In this document: one piece after another, positions 11,029 through 19,946 of the stretch | How the letters are laid out: every line of letters starts with the position of its first letter | How positions within the stretch are numbered: the stretch's first letter is position 1 | Notes under the pieces: model-generated | The model's input: the letters and a program-made list of their open reading frames with translations, nothing else | What the model was told of the DNA's origin: nothing | Database searches by the model: none | Assembly: GCA_023375675.1 (NCBI GenBank) | Contig: JALQBC010000067.1 | Location: 62,001-126,000, forward strand | DNA from: Cytospora piceicola | Lineage: Eukaryota > Ascomycota > Sordariomycetes > Diaporthales > Cytosporaceae | Reading direction: 5' to 3' | DNA: 64,000 bases | Position numbers and translations under genes: made by a program

Positions 11029-11085
11029 CAAGTCTTTGTTGTATTATCTTCAGGATACATAAATGATGGTCTTTACTTACATTAA
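11029..11085 (+). pseudogene. Duplicate of the last 18 codons of atp6
   Basis: Reads QVFVVLSSGYINDGLYLH then TAA, in one frame, against QVFVVLSSSYIKDGLDLH in the real gene. It directly follows a G-run (11012-11020) that ends a GC cluster. The stop codon and frame are intact but nothing upstream joins it. It is a diverged copy, either of a foreign atp6 or of an older resident 3' end. Confidence 0.8.
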
Positions 11086-11221
11086 TGTAAACTTCATAAT
11101 GTTAAATGTTAATTCAAGATTATATCCCATGACCTCAGTTTTAGGAAACATACCCAACATTGTAGATTTTATTTTTTATATAAAGTACCTACGAATAAAA
11201 AGAAGTTCTTAAACAACCTTT

Positions 11222-11395
11222 TAAGGTTAGGTCACATAGCATTAAACATTTTTTTTCTGGTTTTACAAGCATTTCTGCTGTTATTACTTATCCGAAGTAA
11301 AGCAAGCCATCCTGCGACTCAATATAATGACAATGGGTCTAATTTTCTTGTTAGGGGCAAGCTTGTATGTTTAACTTTTATTATAGCATTTTTCT
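11222..11395 (+). pseudogene. Decayed copy of the first part of atp6 exon 4
   Basis: Pieces align to exon 4 in order: GGTCACATAGCATTAAACAT, then CAATATAATGACAATGGGTC, then TTTATTATAGCATTTTTC. A GC-rich stretch (about 11280-11320) interrupts it and the frame is broken. Because it lies after the copy of the exon 3' end, the two fragments come from separate events or a scrambled one. Confidence 0.7.
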
Positions 11396-13082
11396 GTGTT
11401 TATCGGTAACATTCTATTAAACATTAATAAAAAAATTTTTTTATGATATAAGAAATGTATATATTAGCCTAAGTTGGCAATCAATTTAGTCTAATATGTA
11501 AGTCAGGATAGTTTAATAGGTTAAAACTTAATTTCATACATTAATAATGAGAATTCAATTTTCTCTCCAGGCGGCTACGGCCTAATATATTAATTTTAGT
11601 TTTTATTACCGAAATACGACCAAATCGTCTGTCTTGCTTAACTTTAATTTATGTGTGCATGAAGTATGCATCTTTTACTAATCCCTACGAGCAATTCGTG
11701 CGGGGGGGGGGGGTAAGGCGAAGCCGCACAGTTGTATTTAGATAAATTTATTATATAGCAACCATATACTTACTGGCTTTTAAGCATAAAAACTCTGTTA
11801 TATATTAGAATTATTATTTTTTTTTTCAAGGCTTGCTCGGCAGCAGTTACATTGTATCTTTAGGTTAAATTAAATATCGTTTATATTTATTCGTTTCTTT
11901 AAGAATAAATATACTCTCTGTAGGGTTTACTGGCGGCTAGGCTTATTTTTAATAATCTAAGTAGAATAAATAACTATCTATCTTTAGTGCTGCTTCCTTC
12001 GGAGCAAGTAGCCAAAATATTTAGTGGTAAGTAATAGGATGAAATTAATTTACAAGTCGTCTTGGTCAAGATGCATAATTAATTTTTAAGGAAAGTCTAT
12101 GATTTAATAATATATATATAAGATTCAAATATAAGTTAAGGTATTTAATAGAAAATATAAATAAGTTAATAGACAATGTTAGATTAAATAACATAAAATA
12201 ACTTTATTCTGGAAAATCAATCCTATATAAATCCTTTCTTTAGTAAGAAATTATAACAGGATATAGCTTAAATTATACCTAAATATATACTATCTCTGCT
12301 GGCGAAGCCGCACTACTGTACGGATATTTAAGGTGGCGGCTGCGGATGAGCTAGCCGCCACCTTTAGTTATTTGTAGGGAAGCTCGCTCTACAACTGGTG
12401 CAGCTTTAGTAGATAGCATAAGAACAAATATGCAGCGCAGGCTGCTTTTTATGGCGGCTGGATCGCCGCCATAAAGTAGCTTAGCTTCCGGGTATATATC
12501 CTTAAATCTCTGGTAATCATATTTCTAAGATTTATCCCTGCGAAGCACTAATAAGCTTGCTTAAATATCAGCGCTACTTCGTAGTATAGCCCCTGGGCGG
12601 GGATTTATACCTGAGCAGGCTAAGGATCAAGGATGAAAGTTTTATGTATGGGTAGCTTCGTGGCTTGCTTGCTATGCAGCAGCCGAAAAAAAAAAAGAAT
12701 AATAAATTGTGCTTAGCGTATTCCCATGGTCCCCCTCCACGGGGGGGGTATAAGGGATTGTGAATTGATAAGTAGAGGTTACGGTTACGGTTACGCCTGG
12801 AGAGCATTCGTCCTGATCTGGCGAAGCACAAAATAGGGGTTCAGGCGAAGCACAAAAGGGGGGGGTTCGCCCAAAAATAAAAATTAATAAGAGGTGTAAT
12901 TGATATACAATCAATAGATTGGTAGCATCCGGTGGATATTAGGGTTATATGGTTTTACCAAATACCTGTATAATATACAGAAGCTGTTACTCAAAATTTT
13001 ATTGAAACTCGATTGCATCACTTAATAAAAAACAAAAATAAACAAAGTAATAAAAGTTTTAACATTTTTTAATTAAAAATGT
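11396..13082. other. Long spacer atp6-rns with GC palindromes
   Basis: No gene found. It contains a palindrome-core cluster (ACGAGCAATTCGTG at 11687-11700 followed by a G-run), two GGCGGC hairpins (GGTGGCGGC/GCCGCCACC, 12330-12362; ATGGCGGC/GCCGCCAT, 12450-12471), three GGTTAC-type hexamers (12776-12796) and a pair of GGCGAAGCACAAAA repeats (12820-12857). Confidence 0.5.
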
Positions 13083-14692
13083 TTTTCTGATAGGTGAGTT
13101 TGGTGATGGCTCTGATTGAACGCTGTCCAAATGCTTGACACATGCTAATCGTACGTTTAATTTATGCTTTTCGGATATTAGGTATCTGAGCACCATGAAT
13201 TATATTTAGTAGTGGTGTAATATCTTTTATTGGAGGTATTGAAGGTTAATTAAAAGTGGTGTACAGGTGAGTGAAAGATATTCGGCCGACCTTAAAGAGA
13301 GGGGAAAATCCCTCATAAAAAAAAAATGGTGTAACAACCGCTTTAAGAGGAAAAGGTATCTGCGGGATAGGTAGTAGTTAAGGTAATGGCTTAACTAGCC
13401 AACAATTCTCGGAGTCGTAGCTGAAATGGTTGATCGACCACATTGGGGATGAAAAAATCCCAAGGCAAATATGTACAGCAGTGAGGAATCTTGGTCAATG
13501 GCCTAACGGCTGAACTGGCAACTTGGATGAATGGACCGGCTACTCTCTTGAGAAAGGGGGTAGTGCAGGAGATCGAATTATCGAGTAAAGTTCTAAATAT
13601 ATGATTGATAATGACAATATATATATTATGTCTTGACCAATTACGTGCCAGCAGTCGCGGCAATACGTATGAGACTAGTGTTATTCATCTTAAATAGGTT
13701 TAAAGGGTACCCAGACGGCAAATTTCACCTTTAAAAGGTTACTATTTTGCTAGAGTTTTATGTGAAGAGGTCGTACTCGTGAGTGGAGAGATTAAATTCT
13801 GTGATACCTAGGGGACGGATAAAGGCGAAGGCAGCCTCTTATGTAAAAACTGACGTTGAAGGACGAAGGCATTGCGGCACGAACAGGATTAGGTACCCAA
13901 GTAGTCTTTGCAGACAATGATGAATGCCATAGGTTAGGTTAATACTTAGTCTATAAATGAAAGTGTAAGCATTTCACCTCAAGAGTAATGTGGCAACGCA
14001 GGAACTGAAATCACTAGACCGTTTCTGACACCAGTAGTGAAGTATGTTGTTTAATTCGATGATCCACGAAAAATCTTACCACAATTTGAATAGAATAAAG
14101 TAATTAAATTACGATGATCAATGTTAAACATTGATCCGCGGTTTTAGTATTTTTATTCATACAAGTGTTGCACGGCTGTTTCCAGTTAATGTTGTGAAAC
14201 TGTGGCAAAAGCCATGGAATTAACGTAAACCTGAGCTTTATTTGTAAATATTTTATTTTGATAGAGCTGATTCGTCCAGTATATTGGATCTGATAACAGG
14301 GACTAAGACAAGTCATCATGGCCTTAATATTGTGGGCTAAAGACGTGCCACATATTCCTAAACAAAGAGATGCGAAAATGCGAATTTTAGCTAATCTCAA
14401 AAAATAGGATAAAAAGGATATGGATTGTAGCCTGAAATTCGGCTGCATGAATAAGAAATTGCTAGTAATCGTGAATCACTATGTCACGGTGAATATAACC
14501 TTGGATTGGTACTAACCACTCGTCACATGCTGAAAGGAGTACGTGCAATAAGTTTGCTCTCTTATTTTAATCCAGCGAATAATAGGATTCGGGTTTTTTA
14601 ATAGGATTCTTCGTATGCGCGATTCTAATTAGTGTTAAGTCGAAATACGGTTCGCGTAGTGGAAGTTGCGCGGGGATGATTAACCATTAACA
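13083..14692 (+). rRNA. rns: Small-subunit ribosomal RNA
   Basis: Recognised by SSU landmarks in order: GATGGCTCTGATTGAACGCT near the 5' end (13094), GTGTACAGGTGAGTGAAAG (13259), the 530-loop GTGCCAGCAGTCGCGGCAA (13647), GTAGTCTTTGCAGACAATGA (13901), TTGTTTAATTCGATGATCCA (14047), AGACGTGCCACA (14341), and the decoding-site end GTCGAAATACGGTTCGCGTA with GGAAGTTGCGCGGGGATGA. About 1.6 kb, no intron seen. Ends are estimates to within some tens of bases. ORFs on the opposite strand here are shadows of rRNA. Confidence 0.93.
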
Positions 14693-14789
14693 ATAAATGG
14701 CCGTATATGTCCCAGACTCTTAGAGAAACATATACACGTTATTTTATTTTTATTTATTTCGAAATTTGTAACGTAAAAGGCAATGGGTA

Positions 14790-15049
14790 CGGGGGTGTTG
14801 CGAAACACCCTTAACTCTTTCTCGGCGGCGAGATGTGGTAACTTTAACACAGATACTGCATAGGTGTTCGACTCACCTTAAGGGCTAAATAATGTATTGT
14901 TGCTATTGCGTAAGGAGTAGCCTTATGTTGGCAACATACCTTATATTTTGTTCCTTTTCATATGCTGCTACAATGATACCTCTCTCCATACAGTAGAGGA
15001 GTTGTGGCTAACTATAAATCAAACTAACTGTATTTTTTATTTTTTTTCA
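14790..15049 (+). pseudogene. Relic tRNA (trnN-like) plus conserved leader, copy 1
   Basis: From 14806 the sequence looks like a decayed tRNA ending in GGTGTTCGACTCACC then TTAAGGGCTAA, the same 3' half as the real trnN (18043-18113). It is followed at 14958-15030 by a leader, CTACAATGATACCTCTCTCC, a CCTCT/AGAGG hairpin, then ACTATAAATCAAACTAACTG. The same layout occurs at 15420-15635, 18043-18247 (functional trnN then cox3) and 27480-27740 (then a free-standing HEG). Confidence 0.6.
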
Positions 15050-15381
15050 ATGTTAATGTTCGAAGCCTATGTAACTCCAGAGATGGTATCTACACTTACT
15101 AACCCAGCATTATGCAACTACTTTGCACAATTGATTGCAGATGTTGGCCATGCTACAATAGCTCTTTTTGAACCGCAGGTTAATGGTGAGTGAAATTGTT
15201 GGTACCCCCTTCTTCATATTTATCTGTGAATGGTATAAGAGATCAGTTAAGGTTTATGGGAACTCCTCAACCGGATTCTTTTACTTATGATAACCTTAAT
15301 AGTTTCTTAACTATGAGCAAAGCACATTTAGGTGTTGTCTCATCGGAACTTCACGCTAGAGGTATGCTAAATTTCCATTAG
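15050..15381 (+). pseudogene. Unrecognised short ORF pair, probably one gene broken by a frameshift
   Basis: ATG 15050 begins a frame reading MLMFEAYVTPEMVSTLTNPA, then CNYFAQLIADVGHATIALFE, continuing to TAA 15236-15238 if TGA is Trp. An overlapping frame runs from about 15190 to 15381 and ends SKAHLGVVSSELHARGMLNF. No homing endonuclease motif is visible. It follows leader copy 1 by about 20 bases, where cox3 follows its own leader. Function unknown. Confidence 0.4.
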
Positions 15382-15419
15382 CATGTTATTAGGGTGTTAT
15401 TAAATAAGGGTGTCATTAG

Positions 15420-15640
15420 ACACCCTAAAGCTTTGATTCAAAGGTTGATACAGTAACTTTAATATAGTTACGTACTGGTGTTCGAATCATCTTGAGGGCT
15501 AACGATAATTTGGTTGTTTACAAATTCGGCCGAAGGGTGGTAACCAATTATTGCTTTTAATACCCTTTTTATTTAATTTCTTGGGTCTTTAACCAAGGTA
15601 ACTCTAAATCTAACTAACTGTTTTTTATTTTTCTTTTTGC
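15420..15640 (+). pseudogene. Relic trnN plus conserved leader, copy 2
   Basis: CACCCTAAAGC and GGTGTTCGAATCATC then TTGAGGGCTAA bracket a tRNA-like relic (about 15420-15502). Its anticodon stem AGTAACT/AGTTAC survives but the anticodon is not GTT. It is followed by GATAATTTGGTTGTTTACAA, which matches the sequence after the real trnN (GATAGTTTAGTTGTTTACAA). The leader ACTCTAAATCTAACTAACTG (15600) then precedes ATGACTAAATTA (15653), similar to the cox3 start GTGACTAATTTA. Confidence 0.6.
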
Positions 15641-15652
15641 GATGTCGAGTTC

Positions 15653-16909
15653 CATGACTAAATTATGCAATTACACTGTGAATATTCGCCCTACGGATGG
15701 TTTTCTTTTAAAGATGCTTCGCTTCAGGGATTACATCCTTGATTTATTACAGGGTTTTCGGATGCTGAGGGTACCTTTATAATTTCCATAACTAATAATA
15801 GTAAATTACCTGTAGGCTGAGAGGTTAAAGCTATGTTTAAGATAGGTCTGCATAATATAGATTATGATTTACTTCAACAAATTCAAGCGTTTTTCGGGGT
15901 TGGTAAGGTAACATAAGATTCCAAAGATAATTCTGGGTTTTTTAGTGCATATTCTGGAGGATTTAGTGAAAGTTATCTTATCTTATTTTAATTAGTATTC
16001 TTTATTATAAAATAAACAGGCTGATTTTTTATTATTCCAATAAATTATTACCAAAATGTATAAAGACAAAGGTCATTTAACTGAAGCCGGATTCTTACAA
16101 ATTGTTAGCTTAAGGGCTTCTTTAAACAACGGATTGAGTCCAGAATTAGCTAAACTCTTTCCTAATGTAATCCCATCCACTCGGCCTTCGGTTTCAATGC
16201 CTAAACTAATAAATAAGTATTGAATTGCAGGTTTTACTTCAGGAGATGGTTCCTTTAAAGTAATTTGAAAGGTATCCAAAACATATAAATCTGGTTACCA
16301 AATTTACCTGTTGTTCGAAATAACTCAAAACTTACGAGATGAACTACTACTCCGCGCACTAATTAATCAGTTAGGTTGCGGAGGGTATTCTTATGATAGT
16401 ATAAATAATACGGGTGTATATTCAGTTTCTAGGTTTACAGACATTTTAAATATTATTATACCCCTGTTTATAGAATATGAAATCTCAGGTGTAAAAGCTT
16501 TAGACTTCCAGGACTGGTGTAAAATAGCCGATATTATTAAGGTTGGGGACATTTAACACCCCAAGGTTCTTCAAAAATATTCGAGATTAAGTCTGGAATG
16601 AACAAGGGACGTCCTATCTTAAGTACTTTTGTGAAACCTATTAACCAAGGTCCATTTTATATTTACAACCGAGATAAAACTGTCTTGCTTTACCATTCTA
16701 CATGTCTGTCAGATTTAACTGTTGAATTAAAAATTCCCGAAAGTGCTTTAAATAAACATATGGGGCAAGGTAGCGTCTATTTAAAAAATTTGACTCTTTC
16801 TACCAGTTTAATACCAGATGTATCTCATCAATTAATTTCTTTAGCTGATTTAAAAAATAAACTATCTAAAATTCGTGAAGGTCAAAAATCTAAAATAGGG
16901 AATAGATAA
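15653..16909 (+). pseudogene. Broken LAGLIDADG endonuclease with NUMOD1-like tail
   Basis: The domain 1 motif TGFSDAEGTF is near 15753 and the domain 2 motif AGFTSGDGSF near 16230. Between them are a TAA in frame (15913), an A/T-rich disrupted patch (15975-16060) and a change of frame. Domain 2 then reads FEITQNLRDELLLRALINQ, then LGCGGYSYD and GVKALDFQDWCKIADI, stops at 16556, and shifts frame again into MNKGRPILSTF. The tail has a repeat reading VLLYHSTCLSDLTVELKIPE, then SALNKHMGQGSVYLKN. Not translatable as one protein. It follows leader copy 2 and a cox3-like start. Confidence 0.78.
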
Positions 16910-16939
16910 ATTTATCTTTTTTATTATTAATTTTGCGTA

Positions 16940-16992
16940 TCTCTACTCCACACTCCTCTCCAAAGGAGTGTGGAGAGGAGGGGGGGGGGGCC
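16940..16992. repeat. Perfect GC hairpin
   Basis: CTCCACACTCCT and AGGAGTGTGGAG form a perfect stem around a short loop, followed by a G-run. It separates the end of the broken HEG from a second copy of its tail. Typical of the palindromic clusters found across the window. Confidence 0.75.
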
Positions 16993-17160
16993 TCATGGTC
17001 CTATTTTCAGTGGCCCTGTGTCTTATTTTCACTACGTATGATGTTTGCTAATATGAACTTTCAGCTCGAACTTTTAAGTATAAAAAGTTTGTATCTTTTT
17101 TTTTTTATTTATAACTGTCTTGTATTATTTTACTACTAATTTGTTAGACTTAATTTTATA

Positions 17161-17335
17161 GTTAAATATACAAGAAAGTGCTTTAAGCAAGCATTTGATT
17201 AATGGTACAGTTTATCTTAAAAACTTTACTTTCGAAGGCATGCTTTAATACCAGAGGCTCAACATCAGTTAATTTCTCTAACGGATTTAAAAAATAAATT
17301 AAATAAAATCCGTGAAGGTGAAAAATTTAAGTAGA
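17161..17335 (+). pseudogene. Second, diverged copy of the NUMOD1-like tail
   Basis: Repeats the end of the upstream HEG: GAAAGTGCTTTAAGCAAGCA, then GTTTATCTTAAAAACTT, and ATCCGTGAAGGTGAAAAAT then TTAAGTAG, with a frameshift after FTFEG. It shows that the tail region was duplicated in tandem, with decay after duplication. Confidence 0.65.
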
Positions 17336-17417
17336 GTCTTTGCGGTTAAAAAAAATTTTTTTTTGTTGTGTAGTGCTAACAAAAAATTCTTTGTTTTTTG
17401 TTTTTTTTTTTTTACAA

Positions 17418-17466
17418 TTAGGTCCATCTCCATGACCACTTATACCAGCCCATGTCTTTTTACTAA
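17418..17466 (+). pseudogene. Fragment of cox3 exon 1
   Basis: GGTCCATCTCCATGACCACT then TATACCAG matches cox3 exon 1 (CCATCTCCATGACCGCTTTA, about 18303), coding S-P-S-P-W-P-L, with one base deleted. It lies 3' of the HEG relics and 5' of trnY. It suggests that a cox3 5' segment preceded or followed a mobile element here. Confidence 0.65.
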
Positions 17467-17532
17467 CGAACCTTAAGGGTTCGACGGGTCTTTCTTATAT
17501 CTAGCCGCCTAGCGTTATATAGGAGAGACTCA

Positions 17533-17616
17533 AGGAAACCTCCTTTATGGTGAAAAGGGCTGAGCTGTAAACTCAGTAGCTAGATGCTTTTAAGAGTTCG
17601 AATCTCTTGTTTCCTA
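17533..17616 (+). tRNA. trnY(gta): tRNA-Tyr (GTA)
   Basis: Class II cloverleaf. Acceptor AGGAAAC/GTTTCCT, anticodon stem CTGAG/CTCAG with loop CTGTAAA, variable arm GTAGCTAGATGCTTTTA, T arm AAGAGTTCGAATCTCTT. Follows rns as in most Pezizomycotina. Confidence 0.93.
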
Positions 17617-18042
17617 AAAAAATTTTGGAGTTGCCTAGATACGCATGTTCCACGCACGCTTCGCGGCTAGCATTCCTAACGAAGTTGGAGGTTTATAAAG
17701 ATCTTTTTTTTTTATTAGCCGTAGCAGCCCGAAGTAGCAGGACGGCTAGCTTCGCAGCTAAGCACGTACGACTCTTTAGTTTTTACTTTTAGTTTCAAAC
17801 TAAAGAGTAAAACCCTGCTTGCGTAGCAGCACGAGGTGTGGCTGCTTCGTAGAAGGGCATTGGTCTGCGAAGCTGTTTACGGCTTATGAAAGTAAATTTA
17901 TAAGCCGTAAACACCAAAAAGGCCTGAGAGGGGATTCATTTTTATTTAGGGCTAAATTATGAAACCTTATCCCCATAATCCCCTCCTTACAGAGGGATTA
18001 CGGATTAGTGATTAATTCTCTAGCCTGCCATCCAGCTCACCA
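17617..18042. other. Spacer trnY-trnN with two strong hairpins
   Basis: No gene. Hairpins: ACTCTTTAGTTT/AAACTAAAGAGT (about 17770-17810) and GTTTACGGCTTAT/TATAAGCCGTAAAC (17871-17912, 13-base stem). A related TTCTTAGTTTTTACTT block recurs at 37466-37510 and 48050-48090. The rest is rich in CTTCGC/GCGAAGC words. Confidence 0.5.
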
Positions 18043-18113
18043 GCCCTTATAGCTCAACGGTAGAGCTCGGTACTGTTAATACTGAGATAGATGTTCGACT
18101 CATCTTAAGGGCT
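18043..18113 (+). tRNA. trnN(gtt): tRNA-Asn (GTT)
   Basis: Acceptor AGCCCTT/AAGGGCT, D arm AGCTCAACGGTAGAGCT, anticodon arm CGGTA-CTGTTAA-TACTG, T arm GATGTTCGACTCATC. Immediately upstream of the cox3 leader; relic copies occur at 14806, 15420 and perhaps 27480. Confidence 0.92.
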
Positions 18114-18199
18114 AATGATAGTTTAGTTGTTTACAATATATTAAGCAACTAACTCTCAGTTTTAATTCACCCTTTTCATTTAAATGTTTGGTAAATTTT

Positions 18200-18247
18200 T
18201 ATCATGATAACTATAAATCTAACTAACTGTTTTTTTTACTATTATAA
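18200..18247 (+). promoter_or_regulatory. cox3 leader element
   Basis: ACTATAAATCTAACTAACTG followed by T-rich sequence stands directly before the cox3 start. Near-identical words stand at 15009, 15600 and 27710, each just before an ORF or ORF relic. Conservation at four places suggests a function in transcription start, RNA processing or translation; which one cannot be told from sequence. Confidence 0.5.
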
Positions 18248-18466
18248 GTGACTAATTTAATAAGAAGTAATTTTCAGGACCATCCATTTCATTTAGTAAG
18301 CCCATCTCCATGACCGCTTTATACCAGTATTTGTTTATTAAATTTAGCTACTAGTGCTGCATTATCTATGCATAATTTCAGCAATAGTTACTATTTCTTT
18401 TACATAGCTTTAATTTTAGTAGTTTCATCTATGTCATTTTGATTTCGTGATATAATAAGTGAGGGT
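18248..18466 (+). CDS. cox3: Cytochrome c oxidase subunit 3, exon 1
   Basis: Core membrane subunit of complex IV. GTG 18248 is taken as start because an in-frame TAA directly precedes it and the protein then begins MTNLIRSNFQDHPFHLVS, exactly the usual COX3 N-terminus. The exon holds spans 1-2: SPSPWPLYTSICLLNL, SYYFFYIALILVVSSM and SFWFRDIISEG (TGA as Trp). It ends at GGT 18464-18466, before the conserved T-x-L-G motif. The four exons total 269 residues, the normal length. Confidence 0.93.
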
Positions 18467-19498
18467 ACCGCAACAAACCTTGTCGTATTTATTTTCACCT
18501 TTTTTTGACTATGTGGGATATTAATCCCTGTTTTATATCTTACTTTGTTATTGGGTTTTTCTACCATAACTGATATAAACCAAAATATATATACTTTAAC
18601 TACAGCTAGAGTTATTACACCTGAAGATGTGAAACGAGCATTAAGTATCTATAAATTAAATTCTAATACTTCTAGACATTACGAAAACAATCCAGAGAAC
18701 TTTGGATATTATTTAGCAGGTTTACTAGAAGGTGATGGTCATATTTCTATACCAGCTCTATTTAAAAACTCTCAATCAACTAGAATTTTGAATCCTAGAA
18801 TAGTCTTTACATCCCATATTAATAATTTAGCTTTATATGCTTTTATTCAATCTGAATTAGGTGATATTGGGCGTTTCCAAATTACAGGAACGAATACACT
18901 TCGTTATGTTATTGGAGATTTAAAAGGTATTCAAATTTTAATAAATTTAATGCATGGTAAATTTAGAACACCTAAAAATCAAACATTTAACAATTTAATC
19001 CAAATTATGAATGATAAGTGTTCTTTAAATATACCTGAAAGTTTATTAGATATTTCAGATTTCGGAAGTAATAGTTGATTAACTGGGTTTACTGATTCTG
19101 ACGGATACTTTGGTATCAAATATGTTGAAGGTAAACCTAAATCGGGGGAAATGAAAAGATCTCGTAGTGAACATGTGACTCTTAAATATAGATTAGATCA
19201 ACGTGCATATGATAGACCTACTTCTTCATCTATGTTACCTTTTATGGAAAAGTTAGCTTTGTTTTTAGATTGTCCTGTAAAAACTTATAGTAGTAATAAG
19301 ACACAGACAGAAGTCTTATCTTTAACTGTGTCAGCTATAGGCAAATTAGAATCTCTGGTTAACTATTTTGATAAATATCCATTAATAGGGGACAAACATA
19401 ACGATTATAAAAAATGGAGAATTGTGTATGATATGATAATAGCCAAAGAACATCTAACTCCGGAAGGGAGATTAAAAATTAAATCTTTAATAATTTAG
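18467..19498 (+). CDS. LAGLIDADG homing endonuclease, in frame with cox3 exon 1
   Basis: The frame continues from cox3 exon 1 through a hydrophobic stretch (FIFTFFWLCGILIPVLYLTL) into the nuclease. Motif 1 is AGLLEGDGHI (18718), motif 2 TGFTDSDGYF (19087). Late conserved parts are YFDKYPLIGDKHNDYKKW and LTPEGRLKIKSL. TGA 19076 is read as Trp. Both acidic motif residues are present. About 343 residues without the exon. The hydrophobic leader could keep the fusion membrane-bound until processing. Confidence 0.87.
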
Positions 19499-19832
19499 CT
19501 TGTAGCTAAGCACGAATGTGTAGAGTAGTATTTTGAAATGTCGATTCTATATGGTAGTGCTAAATCGTAGTATATATTTTGAGATATATTAAAGGTAAGT
19601 ATATAGACAAGCTTTTTACGTAGTCATTACATAAGTGCTCTCTTTAAATTTTTCTAAATGCTGAAAAATCTTTTTATTATAGACAATCAGCAGGGAACCA
19701 ACGGACGTATAATTATTCTTGTAGGATCCTCAGAGACTATACGAAAAAAATTAATGCGTTATGTCTTTTAATAACCCATTAGTTAAGATATAGTCCAAAC
19801 AGTATAGTGATATATTGATTAATATTTTTTTG
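18467..19832 (+). mobile_element. cox3 intron 1 (group I) with in-frame LAGLIDADG ORF
   Basis: Interrupts [13 protein letters not shown]. The catalytic core lies 3' of the ORF: AATGCTGAAAAATC (19657), CAATCAGCAGGGAACCAACG (19685), CCTCAGAGACTATACG (19730) and the S element AAGATATAGTCCAAAC (19785), all classic group I words. It ends at G19832. Confidence 0.85.
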
Positions 19833-19946
19833 ACTTTTTTAGGTGATCACACGCTAGCAGTACAGAAAGGATTAAATTTAGGAGTTATCCTTTTTATAGT
19901 ATCAGAAGCTTTGTTTTTTCTGGCAATCTTTTGAGCGTTCTTTCAT
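19833..19946 (+). CDS. cox3: Cytochrome c oxidase subunit 3, exon 2
   Basis: 38 codons: [20 protein letters not shown], then [18 protein letters not shown]. Starts ACTTTTTTAGG after G19832 and ends at CAT 19944-19946, where intron 2 begins AAGCAAGATTG. Frame is kept on both sides. Confidence 0.93.

Noticed and set aside
12776..12796. Telomere-like GGTTAC repeats
   Set aside because: Only three hexamers, internal, next to GC clusters; no sign of a molecule end.
13391..14448. Minus-strand ORFs within rns
   Set aside because: They overlap clear SSU rRNA landmarks; rRNA shadows often leave open frames on the other strand.
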